The notes under the pieces are model-generated. The model searched no databases and was not told the origin of the DNA. It was given only the letters and a program-made list of their open reading frames with translations. A stretch of DNA of 64,000 nucleotides from Gambelia wislizenii. Taxonomy: Eukaryota > Chordata > Lepidosauria > Squamata > Crotaphytidae. Within the stretch, counting starts at the first letter, position 1, and every line of letters starts with the position of its first letter. The DNA lies in the NCBI GenBank assembly GCA_030847615.1, contig JAUMIR010000005.1:109087116-109151115 (forward strand), given 5' to 3'. Positions 11,430 through 22,600 of the stretch are shown here, piece by piece. The position numbers and the translations under genes are program-made.

Positions 11430-12295
11430 GGCTCCTTCGACACAGGCTAGCTACAGGAGAGCGGCATCCCAGTTCTTTTCCTTCTAGAGGCAGCACAGCT
11501 ACGGGATGGCTTTGCTGGCATCGGAAAGAGAGGTACTGCATTACCTTGCTTCCCTGAAGGAAATAGGACTGGTGTCCCGGACCATTTCCAGACAGGCAGC
11601 TGGCATTTCCTTCTTCAGCAAAGCGGCTGGTGAGGAAGGCCATGGAAGGTTGGAGGCGAGTAGCGCCAAAGGTAGTGGATGCTCAGTGGCCGGTGCCATC
11701 TGCTATACTGGCACAATTGGTGGAGTTGCTGCCGTCAATATGTCATTCCAGCTATGAGGTGCTGCTATTCCACATGGCTTATACCACCACCTTTTTTGGG
11801 GCCCTGAGTGTTGGGGAAGCCATCTGTTCATCCAAAAGGGATGCATCTGGCAGGGCTCTGCAGGTGTGTGACATGGTCTTCAAGGACTGGAACCTGTGCA
11901 TACATTGCTCCAACGTCAACCAGCATGGCCTCGGGGTCTCCCTGCATCTGAGGAAGGTCGTGGGATCCTCCCCATGCCCAGTTGCCTGCATGCAGGATTT
12001 CATACAAGCAAGGGGCTCCGGAAGTGGACCCCTGTTCAGGCATCAAGATGGGCTCCCATTGACAAGGTATCAATTCGTGAGTGTGCTGAAGATGGCTCTG
12101 CGTCGGATGGAGCTGCCAGCAGAAGAATTTGGCAGCCACTCCTTCAGGATTGGGGCCACCACCATGGCAGCACAAGGGGGCCTGTCCACTGAAACCATCA
12201 TGAGATTGGGGCACTGGCAGTCCGGGGCCTATGCAGCATACATACGGCCCAGGAGAACACTGCATGTGCAGCCAGGGGCCTTAGCCAGCCTTTAG
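11430..12295 (+). pseudogene. Ngaro tyrosine recombinase
   Basis: The open part from 11,630 is 221 codons. The C-terminal catalytic region is clear: HSFRIGATT at 12,137-12,163 supplies the His-x-x-Arg pair, LGHWQSGAYAAYIRP supplies the His/Trp and nucleophilic Tyr. In related recombinases the first Arg lies in a GALRVGE-like motif; here the matching segment reads FFGALSVGEAI (about 11,797-11,829), so the first catalytic Arg is replaced by Ser. The family inserts circular cDNA by site-specific recombination instead of by an integrase. Upstream of 11,630 the frame is broken. Confidence 0.8.
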
Positions 12296-12299
12296 GGCT

Positions 12300-12945
12300 T
12301 CCTGTTGATGTGTATGGTTGGCAGAAGGCTGTTCCATAGGGAACGCCTTAGTGGCAGATGTCATGGGTCGTGATAATGGAGGGAGGGAAACGGGGTCTCC
12401 TCCAAGCTCAAGTTCTAATACAATGTCAAGTTCAAGGGAGACCCCGCCTCCAGTTGCTAACACTTCTTTGTTTGCAGGGGAGGAGAAAGAGTTGGGCGGG
12501 TTGGCTCGGCCATCATCTCTCTCCTCCTAGGGATTTGGGATTGACCGACATACAGCCATTGACCCCCATTGGTGGGGCCAATGAGAGATCACAACCCATG
12601 TCATTATTGCCAAACATTGTAGCTTGCAAATTGTGGCCAATTTTTGCCAACTATGTCTTTACTAACCTGTATTTAACCATGTTTTCCGAATATGTAACCA
12701 ATACAATTATTACTATAAAAAACATATAGTGTGAGTGTTCTTTTGAAGGGTGGAGGGGTTGTACAGTCTGGGTCCGCAAAAGGTTCCCGGTGCAGAATGT
12801 GTACCTAGACCTGTGGTGAAAGGCACTGTTAGGGAGGGTACAATTTTGATGGCCTCCATGGTCAGACACCAGGAGGTTTTGTGTGTGGCACAGGGTGCCA
12901 AAACATGGGGAGGGGTTGTAGGCTACTTAAGGCCTGGCCATACTC
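12300..12945 (+). other. Ngaro spacer between recombinase and hydrolase
   Basis: Non-coding segment within the element. The stretch 12,350-12,460 (GATGTCATGGGTCG, then repeated CTCAAGTTC/GTCAAGTTC words) resembles 25,420-25,500, and 12,600-12,740 (ATTGCCAAAC, TTGTGGCCAAT, TGCCAACTATGTCTTT) resembles 25,755-25,830. That supports homology to the 23.1-25.9 kb element. This region probably contains the internal repeat units of the Ngaro 3' end. Confidence 0.5.
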
Positions 12946-12949
12946 TCAT

Positions 12950-13390
12950 GTGTCCTTTTTGGATAGCATGAGTTACTGGGCAGTGTGCCAGGCCCAGAAC
13001 TGCCACTGTGGGGCTCAACTGAGGTTAAGTGAGTTTGCAACCGAGGAGTGGCTTGGGAGAAGAGGCCTCTGTTGGACTGGTTTGTTGTCTCTTTTGTTTG
13101 AGGAGCACACTGGGCCTCCTCCGCATGTTTTAGTCATTCACTTTGGTGGGAATTACTTGATTTTGCTGAAGGGCAAAGCCCTCATTTTGCAGGTCCTGCA
13201 TGATTTCCATACCATTCAGTCCAGATGTCCCAGGTTACATTGGTTTGGTCAGCCATTTTGCCACACCAAATTTGGCATGATGGGGTGGGATCCCTGACGT
13301 CTGGATAGAGCCTCAAACAGGATTAACACAGAGGGCTGGGCCACTTTCTTGCACACCCTAATATTCGTTTCCATCACCCTGAGCTCTATA
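12950..13390 (+). pseudogene. SGNH hydrolase-like domain of Ngaro
   Basis: The frame at 12,881-13,297 contains FLDSMSYWAV (possible catalytic-Ser block), RRGLCWTGLLSLLFEEHTGPPPHVLVIHFGGNYLILLKGKALILQVLHDF and a WF(G/S)QP block; after its stop the next frame continues DRASNRIN. The order Ser block, then GGN (block III of SGNH/GDSL hydrolases), matches the third ORF of vertebrate Ngaro elements. Where relatives have GGND this copy has GGNY. A second copy is at 32,250-32,726, where GND is kept. Function in the element is unknown; an esterase-like activity is only inferred from the family. Confidence 0.65.
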
Positions 13391-13402
13391 AGCTAATGAC
13401 AT

Positions 13403-13628
13403 TCATTTATTTTTATTTATTGAATTTATATCCCACCTTTCTTCCAAAATAGGATTCAAGGCAGCTTACAATAATTTAAAAGGAATACATCTAAAAAATT
13501 AATTACAAAAGTTAAAAAAGAAATAAATATTACTACTGTTAAAACTATAACAGTTAAAGCACCTAAAACATAGTAAAAACATAGTTTCAATAAAGGTTAA
13601 AAATGTTACAAAATTGTCAGAAGAAGGC
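13403..13628 (-). mobile_element. LINE 3'-end insertion in the Ngaro tail
   Basis: The segment starts ATTTATTTTTATTTATTGAA followed by TTTATATCCCACCTTTC, the reverse complement of a GGGATATAAAT(AAAT)n 3' tail common in reptile L2/CR1-type LINEs. The homologous Ngaro fragment at 32,727-32,800 lacks it, so its limits can be read by comparison. A longer relative lies at 34,808-35,285. Confidence 0.55.
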
Positions 13629-14282
13629 AATTTGATCTTCCTGGAAGACTTGCAATAGGGGGTGAGCACCTTATTGGTTGGCCTGGTGGGGGAAGGGACT
13701 AAGCGGATGCTTGTCCCTTGTCCATGGTAGGTAGCAGGGGGAGAATTTAAGACTTCAGTGTACACTCTGGCACCTTTTTGGTGAAGGATAGGATTCAGGA
13801 ATGGCCTCTAAAAGTCCTGGGACCTGGACAGTGGGGAAGGAGTCTACCCCTGAGGCTGACTGGGGTCTTGTTACTCTCACTTATAAGGTCCTGGGACTTG
13901 GGTGGCAGTACCCTGAGTTTACCTTCCAATAAGTGGCTGGCTGGGTAGCAATGCAAATATTGGACTGCCCTCAAGGCTCAGGAGTTTTGCACAAGGGAAA
14001 GCTGAGGACGTAGTCTAGGGCAGATACGTAGCCTCAGCTGGACCCACATCAGGTTGCTCCCACTTCTTTCTCCTTTCAGGTCCAACCAACTTAAATAGGT
14101 TCTAGGTCAAACAAAGTGGCCCCTATTCAGCCCAAATTTCTGTTCCTGGTCTTGTTATTCCATGGTTGGTCATCGAAATACTGTTTTCTATGCAAATGTA
14201 TCACATCTGAATTTTGAATAGTATCAGTCCCAAACTGTGAATAGTGGGGAGAAAACTGCTCAAATTACTCATGGCTTAATGT

Positions 14283-14423
14283 GGAGTTGAAGGTTTTCAC
14301 AGCCAACATCCATAAATTTTCCTGGTTTTTTTTTTTTTTTCTGGGCTGTGAGGCTGTGTTCTGGAAGAGTTTATTTCTGACTTTTCACCTGCATCTGTGG
14401 CTGGCATCTTTCACAGCTTGGGA
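14283..14423. mobile_element. Fold-back element, half copy
   Basis: It starts GAAGGTTTTCACAGCC and includes GGGCTGTGAGGCTGTGTTCT, GGAAGAGTTTATTTCTGAC and CTGCATCTGTGGCTGGCATC, then stops near the centre of the palindrome. The same arm occurs at 22,601-22,980 and 63,477-63,692. A 15-base T run interrupts the arm. Confidence 0.65.
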
Positions 14424-14514
14424 CAAAAAAATATATATATATATATACTCATTGCTTACTTTGAGAATAAAATTAGCAAAGAATTGCTTCCCAATGTGAA
14501 CAAGTGAGAAATTA

Positions 14515-14860
14515 AACTATAGGGCACCCCTGTATCTGCCAGGGATACATTCTCAGACTTACCGTTTATAAATGAAACTGCTGACAATAGTGAACCACCA
14601 TAGAATACCATAGAATCACCCTGGAAGACCTTGAAAATGCCTAGAAAGGATGCCTCTCTAGGCATTAGGAGGCCCTCCAGTGCAACTCTATGCTCAATTT
14701 CTGGTGGAAGTTGACCATAGAGTAGTACTGGAGGACCTATAGATGCTGAAAGATACCCTCCAGATGCCTAAGAGACCTCTCTCCCCAACTGCAGTTAAAT
14801 TAAACTGTGGTTATTGACACCATGGATATTGGGGTTGACCTGTGCTTTAAAAAAAATTGC
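14515..14860. mobile_element. Possible Tigger-like MITE
   Basis: The left end (AGGGCACCCCTGTATCTGCC) and the reverse complement of the right end (CAGGTCAACCCCAATATCCA) are weakly similar and both resemble pogo/Tigger termini. The interior contains partly repeated CCTAGAAAGGATGCCTCTCT words. Borders and target duplication are not resolved. Confidence 0.3.
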
Positions 14861-17249
14861 ATTCTTGCATACTAAATCTATTTTGATACTAGTTTAGACT
14901 ATACAATCAGAGAAACTGATTGTGTGTGTATCTTCATGAAAGGATCATTATTCTGAAGACCATAGAAAGTCAGCTAAGAGCCTTTGCAGAATCCCTGCAT
15001 GCAACATAGGAGTTGGAGAACTTCATTCAGAAGTCCTATTTTGTTCTGTAAGCGAAGGATGGTTACAGAATTAATTTCAGTTCATGTTTTACCTAAATAA
15101 AATCCTCCTCCTCATCATCATCATCAATAATCCGTTAATTATTTACTTGAATCCATGTGGATCCAAATACAATTTGCAATCTGCAGCTCATACTGTTCCA
15201 AACCTGCAAAGCAATTTGTACAACAAAGAATGAAAAATGTGGAGAATTGAAAAATGTGCATAAAATATGGACGTATAAATAATACACATGAAGAATGTGG
15301 ATGTATAAAAAATGTGCATATTCATTTATCAGTGGGAAAAATCAAACATTTCAAAAGCATATGCAATTAATGCATGCATTTAAAAAAAAGTGCACAAAAT
15401 GAAACACATTTTCATGCAGAAAAACAAGCGTTGCATTCTGATACAGGCACACATTGGAATGGGCTTCAAAGGAGAACCTTAACAAATTCAAGTTTTATAG
15501 ATCTTAATACCCTGGCTGTAGCATGAGGGAATAAAATGGAATGTAACCCAATCACAAATTAAAATGGATCTATGTAAAAAACATGGCAGCGATAACCAAT
15601 TTGACTGTATATCCCTTTGAATTAGCCAAAGGCATCATGGAAGAAATAAATTAAAATTAATAGGAGGTAATATCTTGACTTTCTAAAGTTACCAAGAGTT
15701 TTATTAGTGGTAGGATTTCATGCAACACTTTGCAGATCAATGGATGTATTAATCTGGTGGCAAACTCAGCATATGAGTGCTTCAGAAGCTGCTGGACATT
15801 TCCCCCCTTCCCTGCCATACACACTGCTGTTTTTTCAGCCCCTGGCAAGCGATTGGGATACAAAGAATTTGTACAACCTGTTGATTAATATCACCAAAGA
15901 TAAAATAATATACCCAGTATTATTCTCCAACAGGAGAAACTATCAAATGAAAAGGAAATTGAACTAGGTTTGTATTAATGTGTCTTTATTCCCTGATGTG
16001 TTTGGTATTTTAAAGACAACTTACAGACCCAAGGAGATTAAAATTTAAATGTAAATTGTGAAATATGGGAAATAACAGAAGGGATGGTGGAAAGCAGAGG
16101 CAGGAGGAACATGGGTGGCATCTTTTTCAGGCAGGACTTTTGTACTCTTTGAACTATGTGTTAAGCCAAACAGAAAAGAAGTGGATTTTGAATAGAAATT
16201 TGAAGCACATTTGGATTGGAGTACTTGCATATGAGGCAGAGAAGGAGAAATAGGGGGAGCATGAATCTTTGGGGGTGACTATGCATTGGAGGGAAGAAGA
16301 AAATGGGAAGATGGGATGAAATGTGCAGATTTTGGCTTTATCCACCCTCCCTATAATTGGGAGTGGATACCCCTGAGTATTTGGGGATATCAATTTTATT
16401 TATATACCTAATTTGTTTACTCTATGATTACATATGCACATTCTTAAAAGTATGTTTATTTTTATAATGTGTACTTTTCTAGATGAGAGGTGCTGTGCAA
16501 CTGCTGCAAAACCTCAGCCAACAACCAGAATAATGTCTTTTTCTTTTTTAAGTGTAGGATGTGGAACCCTGGCTTGAAGAAGGTTTTCTTCTGCCATCTA
16601 CACTGGAGAAAGTAATTTTATTATCATAATTTTTAACAATAAGTCTATACATATTATATAACTTTCTAACTTATTTTGTTCTGTGATTTGTTTGTATTTT
16701 GAATTATTCTTATTTTGTTAACTACTTAAGACTACAATCAAAAGATGGGGGAAGATACAGACGCCTACTTGCATATGCAACAAAGACTCCTTCTATTTGC
16801 ACATATACACTCATATACACATACACCCATCCACACACATACATATATGGGCATATATCTATATATAAAAACTCTTAGGTAGGCTGCCATTTCCAGTGTG
16901 CTGATTGGCCACTTGGGAAACATTCCAAACCAATCCTAGTGCTCCTTGGCCAGCAAATCAGCAGCTAGACGTTTTTCTCATCAGAACCTCCTTGGCCTAC
17001 AATCATTGCCCACCAAGCTGCAGCTTTGCCCGGCTGCCTGGGAGGGGTCACATCAGAAGCCTGCCAATGCTGCCTTAATCATTGCCCGCTGAGCTGCAGC
17101 CTTGCCCAGCTGCCCAGGGCAACAGCAGTGGCAGCAAGCGGGAATAGTAGTGGAGGCAGGATGCCGCTGCTGCCACTGCAAGAGAATCTACACAGTCAAC
17201 TCACCCTCAATGCACCATTGATGTATGTTATGTCAGATACAGCATATAC
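14861..17249. other. No gene recognised; low-complexity and a 76-bp duplication
   Basis: 15,190-15,460 is rich in AAAATGTGCATAAAAT-like words, the reverse complement of the type seen near 5,250. At 16,980-17,125 a unit of about 76 bp is present twice (AATCATTGCCC at 17,001 and 17,077), the second with scattered changes. No coding sequence was recognised on either strand. Confidence 0.45.
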
Positions 17250-18190
17250 ACCTAAACAGATTAGTTCCTGCTATTGCAGAAGAACTTCTTTCTGAAAGCC
17301 AATGTGGCTTCAGAGCCAATAGGAGTACTACAGATATGCTATTTGCCCTTAGACAACTGCAAGAGAAATGTGGAGAGCAGAACAAGGGTCTCCATGTAAC
17401 ATTTGTCGACCTCACCAAAGCCTTTGACACTGTGAGTAGAAAAGGTCTGTGGCAGATCCTGGAAAGCCAAGGATGTCCCCCCAAATTCTTTGAAATGATT
17501 ATCTTGCTACACAAGGGCCAGTGCAGTCAAGTTAGATACAGTGATGCTCTTTCAGAGCCCTTTCTAATAACTAATGGAGTGAAGCAAGGTTGTGTTCTTG
17601 CTCCAACTTTATTTACAATCTTCTTCAGCATGATGCTCCAAAGGGCTATGGCAGAGCTTGAAGAAGAAGATGGCATCTATATACATTACCATACTGATGG
17701 TAGCTTGTTTAACTTAAGCTATCTGAGGGCTCACACTAAGACTCTAAACTATCTAGTCCATGAGCTGCTCTTTGCCGATGATGCTGGCCTTGTTGCCCAC
17801 ACAGAAGCAGCTCTACAGCGCCTAACATCCTGCTTCGCAACAGCTGCAGAGCTGTTTGGGAAGTCAACCATCCCAAGATCTCAGGCTCGGCCAAATTGAT
17901 CACCAACAATGGTGCGGCCTGGCCTCACATCGGGAGGCATGGAGATGCACTATCCACAATGCTGCAGTCTTATTTGAGAACTCACGCCAAACAAGTCTTG
18001 AAGAGAAATGACAACACAGAAAGAATCACAACCCAGAAACATCACCCAAGGAGACCTTCTGCTGTGCTTTCTGCAACCGGACTTGTTTATCTCAGATTGG
18101 CCTTTTTAGTCATCAGCGCACTTGCAGAAAGAGCGGGATGAGTCCTTCCTGATCTTCGTTTGAGAAGAAAAGCCAGAGAGAGATATGCAA
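17250..18190 (+). mobile_element. Zinc-finger LINE, copy 2 (5'-truncated, internally deleted)
   Basis: The copy begins abruptly within the RT (CCTAAACAGATTAGTTCCTG), where the longer copy at 36.7-40.6 kb continues upstream. The frame 17,225-17,899 carries SQCGFRANRSTTD, TFVDLTKAFDTVSRKGLW, NGVKQGCVLAPTLF and the catalytic FADD (17,771-17,782). At about 17,850-17,890 the sequence jumps from AAELFG to the region encoding the C terminus, so roughly 650 bp (thumb and following region) are missing relative to the long copy. At 18,058-18,130 the C-terminal finger CAFCNRTCLSQIGLFSHQRTC is intact. Non-autonomous and inactive. Confidence 0.85.
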
Positions 18191-19200
18191 GTAGAACGAG
18201 CTTGTGTTGGAAGTGGAAAGAAATAAGCCAGTCAATGAATGTGAAGATTTTTCTCCTATTAAGGCTTTGATCAGAGTTGAGATAGGATAAGTGAAGGCTA
18301 ATTGAGGGCAACTGTGATGGGGAAAAAAAAAAAAACTTTCATTTGTTGATTAAAGGTGCCCTGTTCCCAAGCTGAATTCAAATTCCAAAAATTGGCATTC
18401 CCTTTAAGCAAGAGGACCACATATGCAAACTCAGTGTTCTAACACCTGAACAAGAAAAGGATCTTCTTCTTTGATGTGTTACTGTTCATTACATCCTTAA
18501 TGACAGTCCTTGTTTAAAGGGGCAAACTCTCTGTTCTACTGTTTACATTATCAGCTGTGAGAAACCAGCCAGAACACAGACAACCTTCCCGGAATCAAAT
18601 AGATGGCAGACAGGTGGATATAAATTTCTAAATGTATACATGAGGGAATGTCAGTAAAGAAGGATATATAAGGTAGGCTCTGAGAGTGGGTGTTTTGCTT
18701 TGTTTTTTGTTTTTGTCTCACTTGGGATCTTTCTCCAAGTGTCTATCATATTTCTGCTGCAGAAATAGACATTTCCCTGATTTCCTTGCTCATGTTGCTT
18801 TGCTAATTGGGCCATCAGCTAGGTAAGGAACCTCACAACTACAGTAGTCCAAGTGTGGAGATGCTTAGAGCATGAATTTGAATTTTAACTGAAGTTACAG
18901 AGGAAACAAAACAGCATGTTAGAAGGGCATGATCACACCGTTTCTGGTCAGACATGTCTGCATCCTGTTCACATAGTCAGAACATCTCTTAGGCCAAAAA
19001 ATAAGATTCATTTTGGAGATGTGTTGGAAGGTATTCACCACCCCCCCAATGCAAAAATTTAGGAAAACAAAACTAGAAACAAACATATGATCTTCCTGAA
19101 TGAAACTTGGTCTTAATAGGGTGTAGGGTGAATGTGTAATGAAACAAAATGTTCTGTACAAAGCTGTTCTTAAACAACATGATCATGGGTATAGTGTCCA
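18191..19200. other. No feature recognised
   Basis: No ORF with recognisable content and no repeat I can name. A short A run at 18,325 and T-rich stretches near 18,700 only. Confidence 0.4.
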
Positions 19201-19204
19201 AATT

Positions 19205-19795
19205 GAGTAGAGCCACTCCATTCTGCTTTGGTCAGAACTCACCTGAAATACTATGCCCATTTCTTGGCACCATTGTTCAAGATGGATATAATCAAGCTGG
19301 AACATGTCCAAAGTGGAGCAACCAAGATGATCAGCAGTCTGGGAATCAAGCCTTAAGAAGAATGACTTAAGGAGCTGAGTATATTTAGCTTGTTTTAACA
19401 GAGGGGCGGGGTATAAATAAATTTTATTATTATTATTATTATTGTAGAATACTGAAAGGTGACACAGTAGCTATCTTTAAATATCTGGAGGGATGTCATG
19501 TAGCAGATGCAGTGATTTTGTTTTATGCTGCTTCAGAGACTAGAAGATGAACCAATGGATTCAAATGGCAAGAAAAAGAGATTTTACCTAAACATTAGAG
19601 AGAACTTTTCACTGTGGGAGCTGTTCAACAGTGGAATAGTCTGTCTGAGAGTGTAGTGGACTAGCTTTCTTTGGAGGTCTTTAAACAGAGGTTGGATAGA
19701 CATCTTTCAGGAGTGCTGTAATTGTGTATTTCTACATGGCAGGGGGTTGGACAAGATGGCCTTTGTGGTCCCTCCCAATGCTATTATTTAACGAC
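19205..19795 (+). mobile_element. CR1 LINE 3' end
   Basis: The plus strand reads through the typical CR1 3' region: a weak match near 19,225-19,370 (TTTGGTCAGAACTCACCTGA, ending near AAGGAGCTGAGTATATTTAG), then ATTGTAGAATACTGAAAGGT, AACATTAGAGAGAACTTTTC, and the terminal CAGGGGGTTGGACAAGATGG followed by GTCCCTCCCAATGCTATTAT. A GGGCGGGGTATAAATAAATT(TTATTA)n tract at 19,404-19,445 interrupts it and looks like another LINE tail inserted later. Confidence 0.75.
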
Positions 19796-20790
19796 TCTGC
19801 TTAGCTATGAAGTTTCCTGACTTCTTTCTTGTAGAGCTGGAACAAGAGACATAGAGCAAGAGCCCTGAGCCTAAAACTAAAACTGAAACAAAACAAAACA
19901 TCCAGTTCAAATTTGCCCTAAACCATTTGCTTGCTTGGTAGCCTTAGCTACCAGTAAATCAATAACTGCCACTCTTAATCTATTGTTTCTACTATGGGGC
20001 TCAGTAAAACTAGCCTATTATAAAGGCTTAGCATAAGCTTTACAAAATAAAGTACGTAGAGTGCTTTGAATGCTCAAAAAGTACTGTTTAGAATTATTTG
20101 CATTTTCACTCAGCTTTGACTTGGACTATTTACCATGACAAGGCAGTCAAATTAAACAGACAGCATCAATTCATTGAAATGAATTTTTGAAGAGACAAAT
20201 TAGAGCATCTGTTCATTCTATCCTCCTCCCCCACATCCAATAGATCATTATTTTCTACATTATATTTTCTAGTACTTTGTCCAATCTGGTTTTCAAAATA
20301 TCTAAAGCAATGATTATCTCTTGGGAGGCTATTTGAACAACAGAATTTTACTGTTCTAGTGCGAATAGCATTCTGGCAATGTCACACTTGCTTCTCCATT
20401 TGTCACTGCAAAAGCTCATCCAAAGGATTATGAAAGGAAGCTTCTGCAAGGTTAAAGATTTCAATTAACAATTTGAGAACATTACCAAAGTATGAATTAT
20501 AGCTAAATGTTTGATGAAAATTAACACTTGCTCTATTACATTCTGTGATGCATGACAATGTGGACAATGAACGATAGCTTCTCATCTGTCATTGCATATT
20601 TCAGGCTCACAATGGATCATTTGGCATTAAATTGTTTATCTTAATGGCATAAAAAGCTTTGTCTAGCTAAACACACTGACATTCATGCTACAGTCTGAGA
20701 AATATTGGACAGTGACAAAATACCATCTTTTACCTTCTAACCATCTAGAACCAACTGAATTTTATTTGCAGAGTGTTTTGGTGCTCCAGA
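19796..20790. other. No feature recognised
   Basis: AT-rich DNA with no coding signal and no repeat that I recognise. Confidence 0.4.
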
Positions 20791-20796
20791 ACAGTG

Positions 20797-20925
20797 CCAG
20801 AAAAACTGCAGCCTGGCAGATGTTGTTTTACTACTTCTCCCATCATCTTTCCATTAACTGTTCTGGCTAAGATGGATGGAAGTTACAGTCCAACAACATC
20901 TAGTGGGTCTCATTTTCCCACCCTA
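20797..20925. mobile_element. hAT-like palindromic MITE, degraded
   Basis: GGCAGATGTTGTTTTACTACTT followed by CTCCCATCAT is repeated inverted as ATGGATGGAAGTTACAGTCC followed by AACAACATCT. This arm is the common reptile MITE motif (ACAACTCCCATCAT) as I remember it. No transposase and no clear 8-bp target duplication were seen. Confidence 0.5.
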
Positions 20926-22586
20926 ACCTTTGAATAATGGATGATTGATGTTATCCATGGGTCAGAAATAGACCACTGTAACAAGTATCCTTGATCTTTT
21001 TACTTGTTTGTTTATGATGTAACATAGTATCTATATCTGTTGTTGTTGTTGTTGCTGCTGCTGCTACTGCTGCTGTTGTTATTGTTGTACACCTTCTAGT
21101 TGTTTCTGACTTAGGGTGAACCTTATGGAGATACTATGAAATGCACAACTGTGCACTTCAAAAAGAAATGTACTCAGTGAAGCAAATCATTTCTATGCAC
21201 ATCAGCCTCTGTAGAGAGGTGCTGCTGCTGCTGCTGCTGCTGTTGTTGATGGTGATGATGATGTCTGCATAGTGTCTCCTTGTTCAAAACCAAAATTCCA
21301 TGACATTGTATGCTCATAATAATAAACAAAATTCAGTTGGCTCCATTCTCATTCATCTTTATTTTATGGCCCATTCACCTTTGTCATTTCCATTTTAGGA
21401 CAGAATAATTATGAAATAATTAAATAAAATTGACTGCACTCTTTCCCACCAACTTAATAGTGCCACTGAGTGTGCTATTTTGCTTTCTTCAGTAGAAATG
21501 AGTGGCTGCCACTTATTCCTATGGAGAGAGAGAAATTAAAATCCTTGAGGGCCATCTTGCAGTGATGGAGAAAACTGTCTTCCTCTGTTACAGACTCTTC
21601 CAGCAGAACAAAGAACAAGAACAAAGTTGACATTTCATTGTCTTAACAGCAACTTTGAACTCCTCACAACATTTTTTCAGATGCTCTCCAACAGCAGAAA
21701 CCCCAATTTCACCTCATATTGTGTGTTAGGTAAAACTTGGCAGCAAGTCTAAGCTGCTTTCAGAAATTGTGATTGTCACACATTGAATAATACATTGACA
21801 TTTTCTTCCACCTCTCTGTCATTCACTCTTTTCTTCCTTTGTATTTCTAGGATGTCTTTCTTTTACTTGGTTTGGCTGCTATGTTGTCAATGCTGTGGGT
21901 GAAGGCCTAATGATGTCTAGGTTGCTTTCCTATTATCCCTGCTTGATACTTAGAGATAGTGGATACAATAAAAGCCTATTTCAGAGATGCAATATAGAGA
22001 AAGGACTTCAAAAACATAGACTATGCACTAATATTCACTTTTGTCAGCTGTATACACATAGTCATTCATTTAACCTGAGGCTTCTCAACCCTTCACTCAT
22101 GGACCTCATACACACACTGCTATTTCTGAGAGTCTTCTAAGGGAAAAAAAAACTATACAGTAAATGTATCCTCACATTTGCCTTGCACTTAACTTAAAGT
22201 GGGGGGAACCTTGAAGGCTGCCATTAGGAGTGAAGAACTGGTAGTGGGAGGAGCTGCATAACCCTTTGAAGTCATCATACACATACACTCAAAATGTCCT
22301 GCCAGCATCAAAACTCACTTCAAAGCTTTCCCCCAAAGATGTGAAAGCAGCATGGGGAAAATGTTGATCAAACAATTAATGTGAAGGGAAATGGTTAAAC
22401 AATTCCAATGCCTTACCACATTTCCTTTCCCAAAGGCAGCCTCTGGAACTGTTTTAGGGGATCAAACTAAATGATATATTTGACATGGTATTTTTTTTTT
22501 AAAAAAAAACTTTTTTCACAGGTCCTCCTTCAACTCTTTTTTTTTTTTTTTTTAAGAGAGAGGTGGTGAAAATAAAGTTTGAAATG
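20926..22586. repeat. Microsatellites and SINE scrap in otherwise featureless DNA
   Basis: Trinucleotide tracts lie at 21,036-21,088 (GTT/GCT) and 21,222-21,264 (GCT, GTT, GAT). A fragment TAGTTGTTTCTGACTTAGGG with following GTGAACC at 21,098-21,124 matches the tail of the MIR-like SINE seen complete at 36,470-36,690. The rest has no coding signal. Confidence 0.5.
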
Positions 22587-22600
22587 TATTTTCCCATTGT

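Larger units (their letters stand above)
6640..14000 (+). mobile_element. Ngaro/DIRS-type tyrosine-recombinase retroelement, degraded
   Basis: The order along the plus strand is promoter-like TATA and leader (about 6,950-7,017), intron-like repeat segment (7,018-7,936), gag-like frame with a Cys-rich finger (7,939-9,298), reverse transcriptase with YLDD (9,380-10,870), RNase H (10,900-11,400), tyrosine recombinase (11,430-12,295) and SGNH hydrolase-like frame (12,950-13,390). RT plus RNase H plus tyrosine recombinase, with no integrase, defines the DIRS/Ngaro group; the added SGNH hydrolase is known from vertebrate Ngaro elements. Two segments are foreign: an LTR-like piece (about 9,757-10,235) and a LINE 3' end (about 13,403-13,628). 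The 3' part also occurs at 32,110-33,110. Outer borders are approximate because I could not resolve the split direct repeats typical of Ngaro. Confidence 0.8.

Noticed and set aside
16860..17249. GC-rich stretch as a possible promoter or CpG island
   Set aside because: It is a 76-bp tandem duplication with few CpGs, and no transcript start or gene lies next to it.
21036..21264. (GCT)n/(GTT)n tracts as unstable triplet expansions
   Set aside because: Short and interrupted; ordinary microsatellites.
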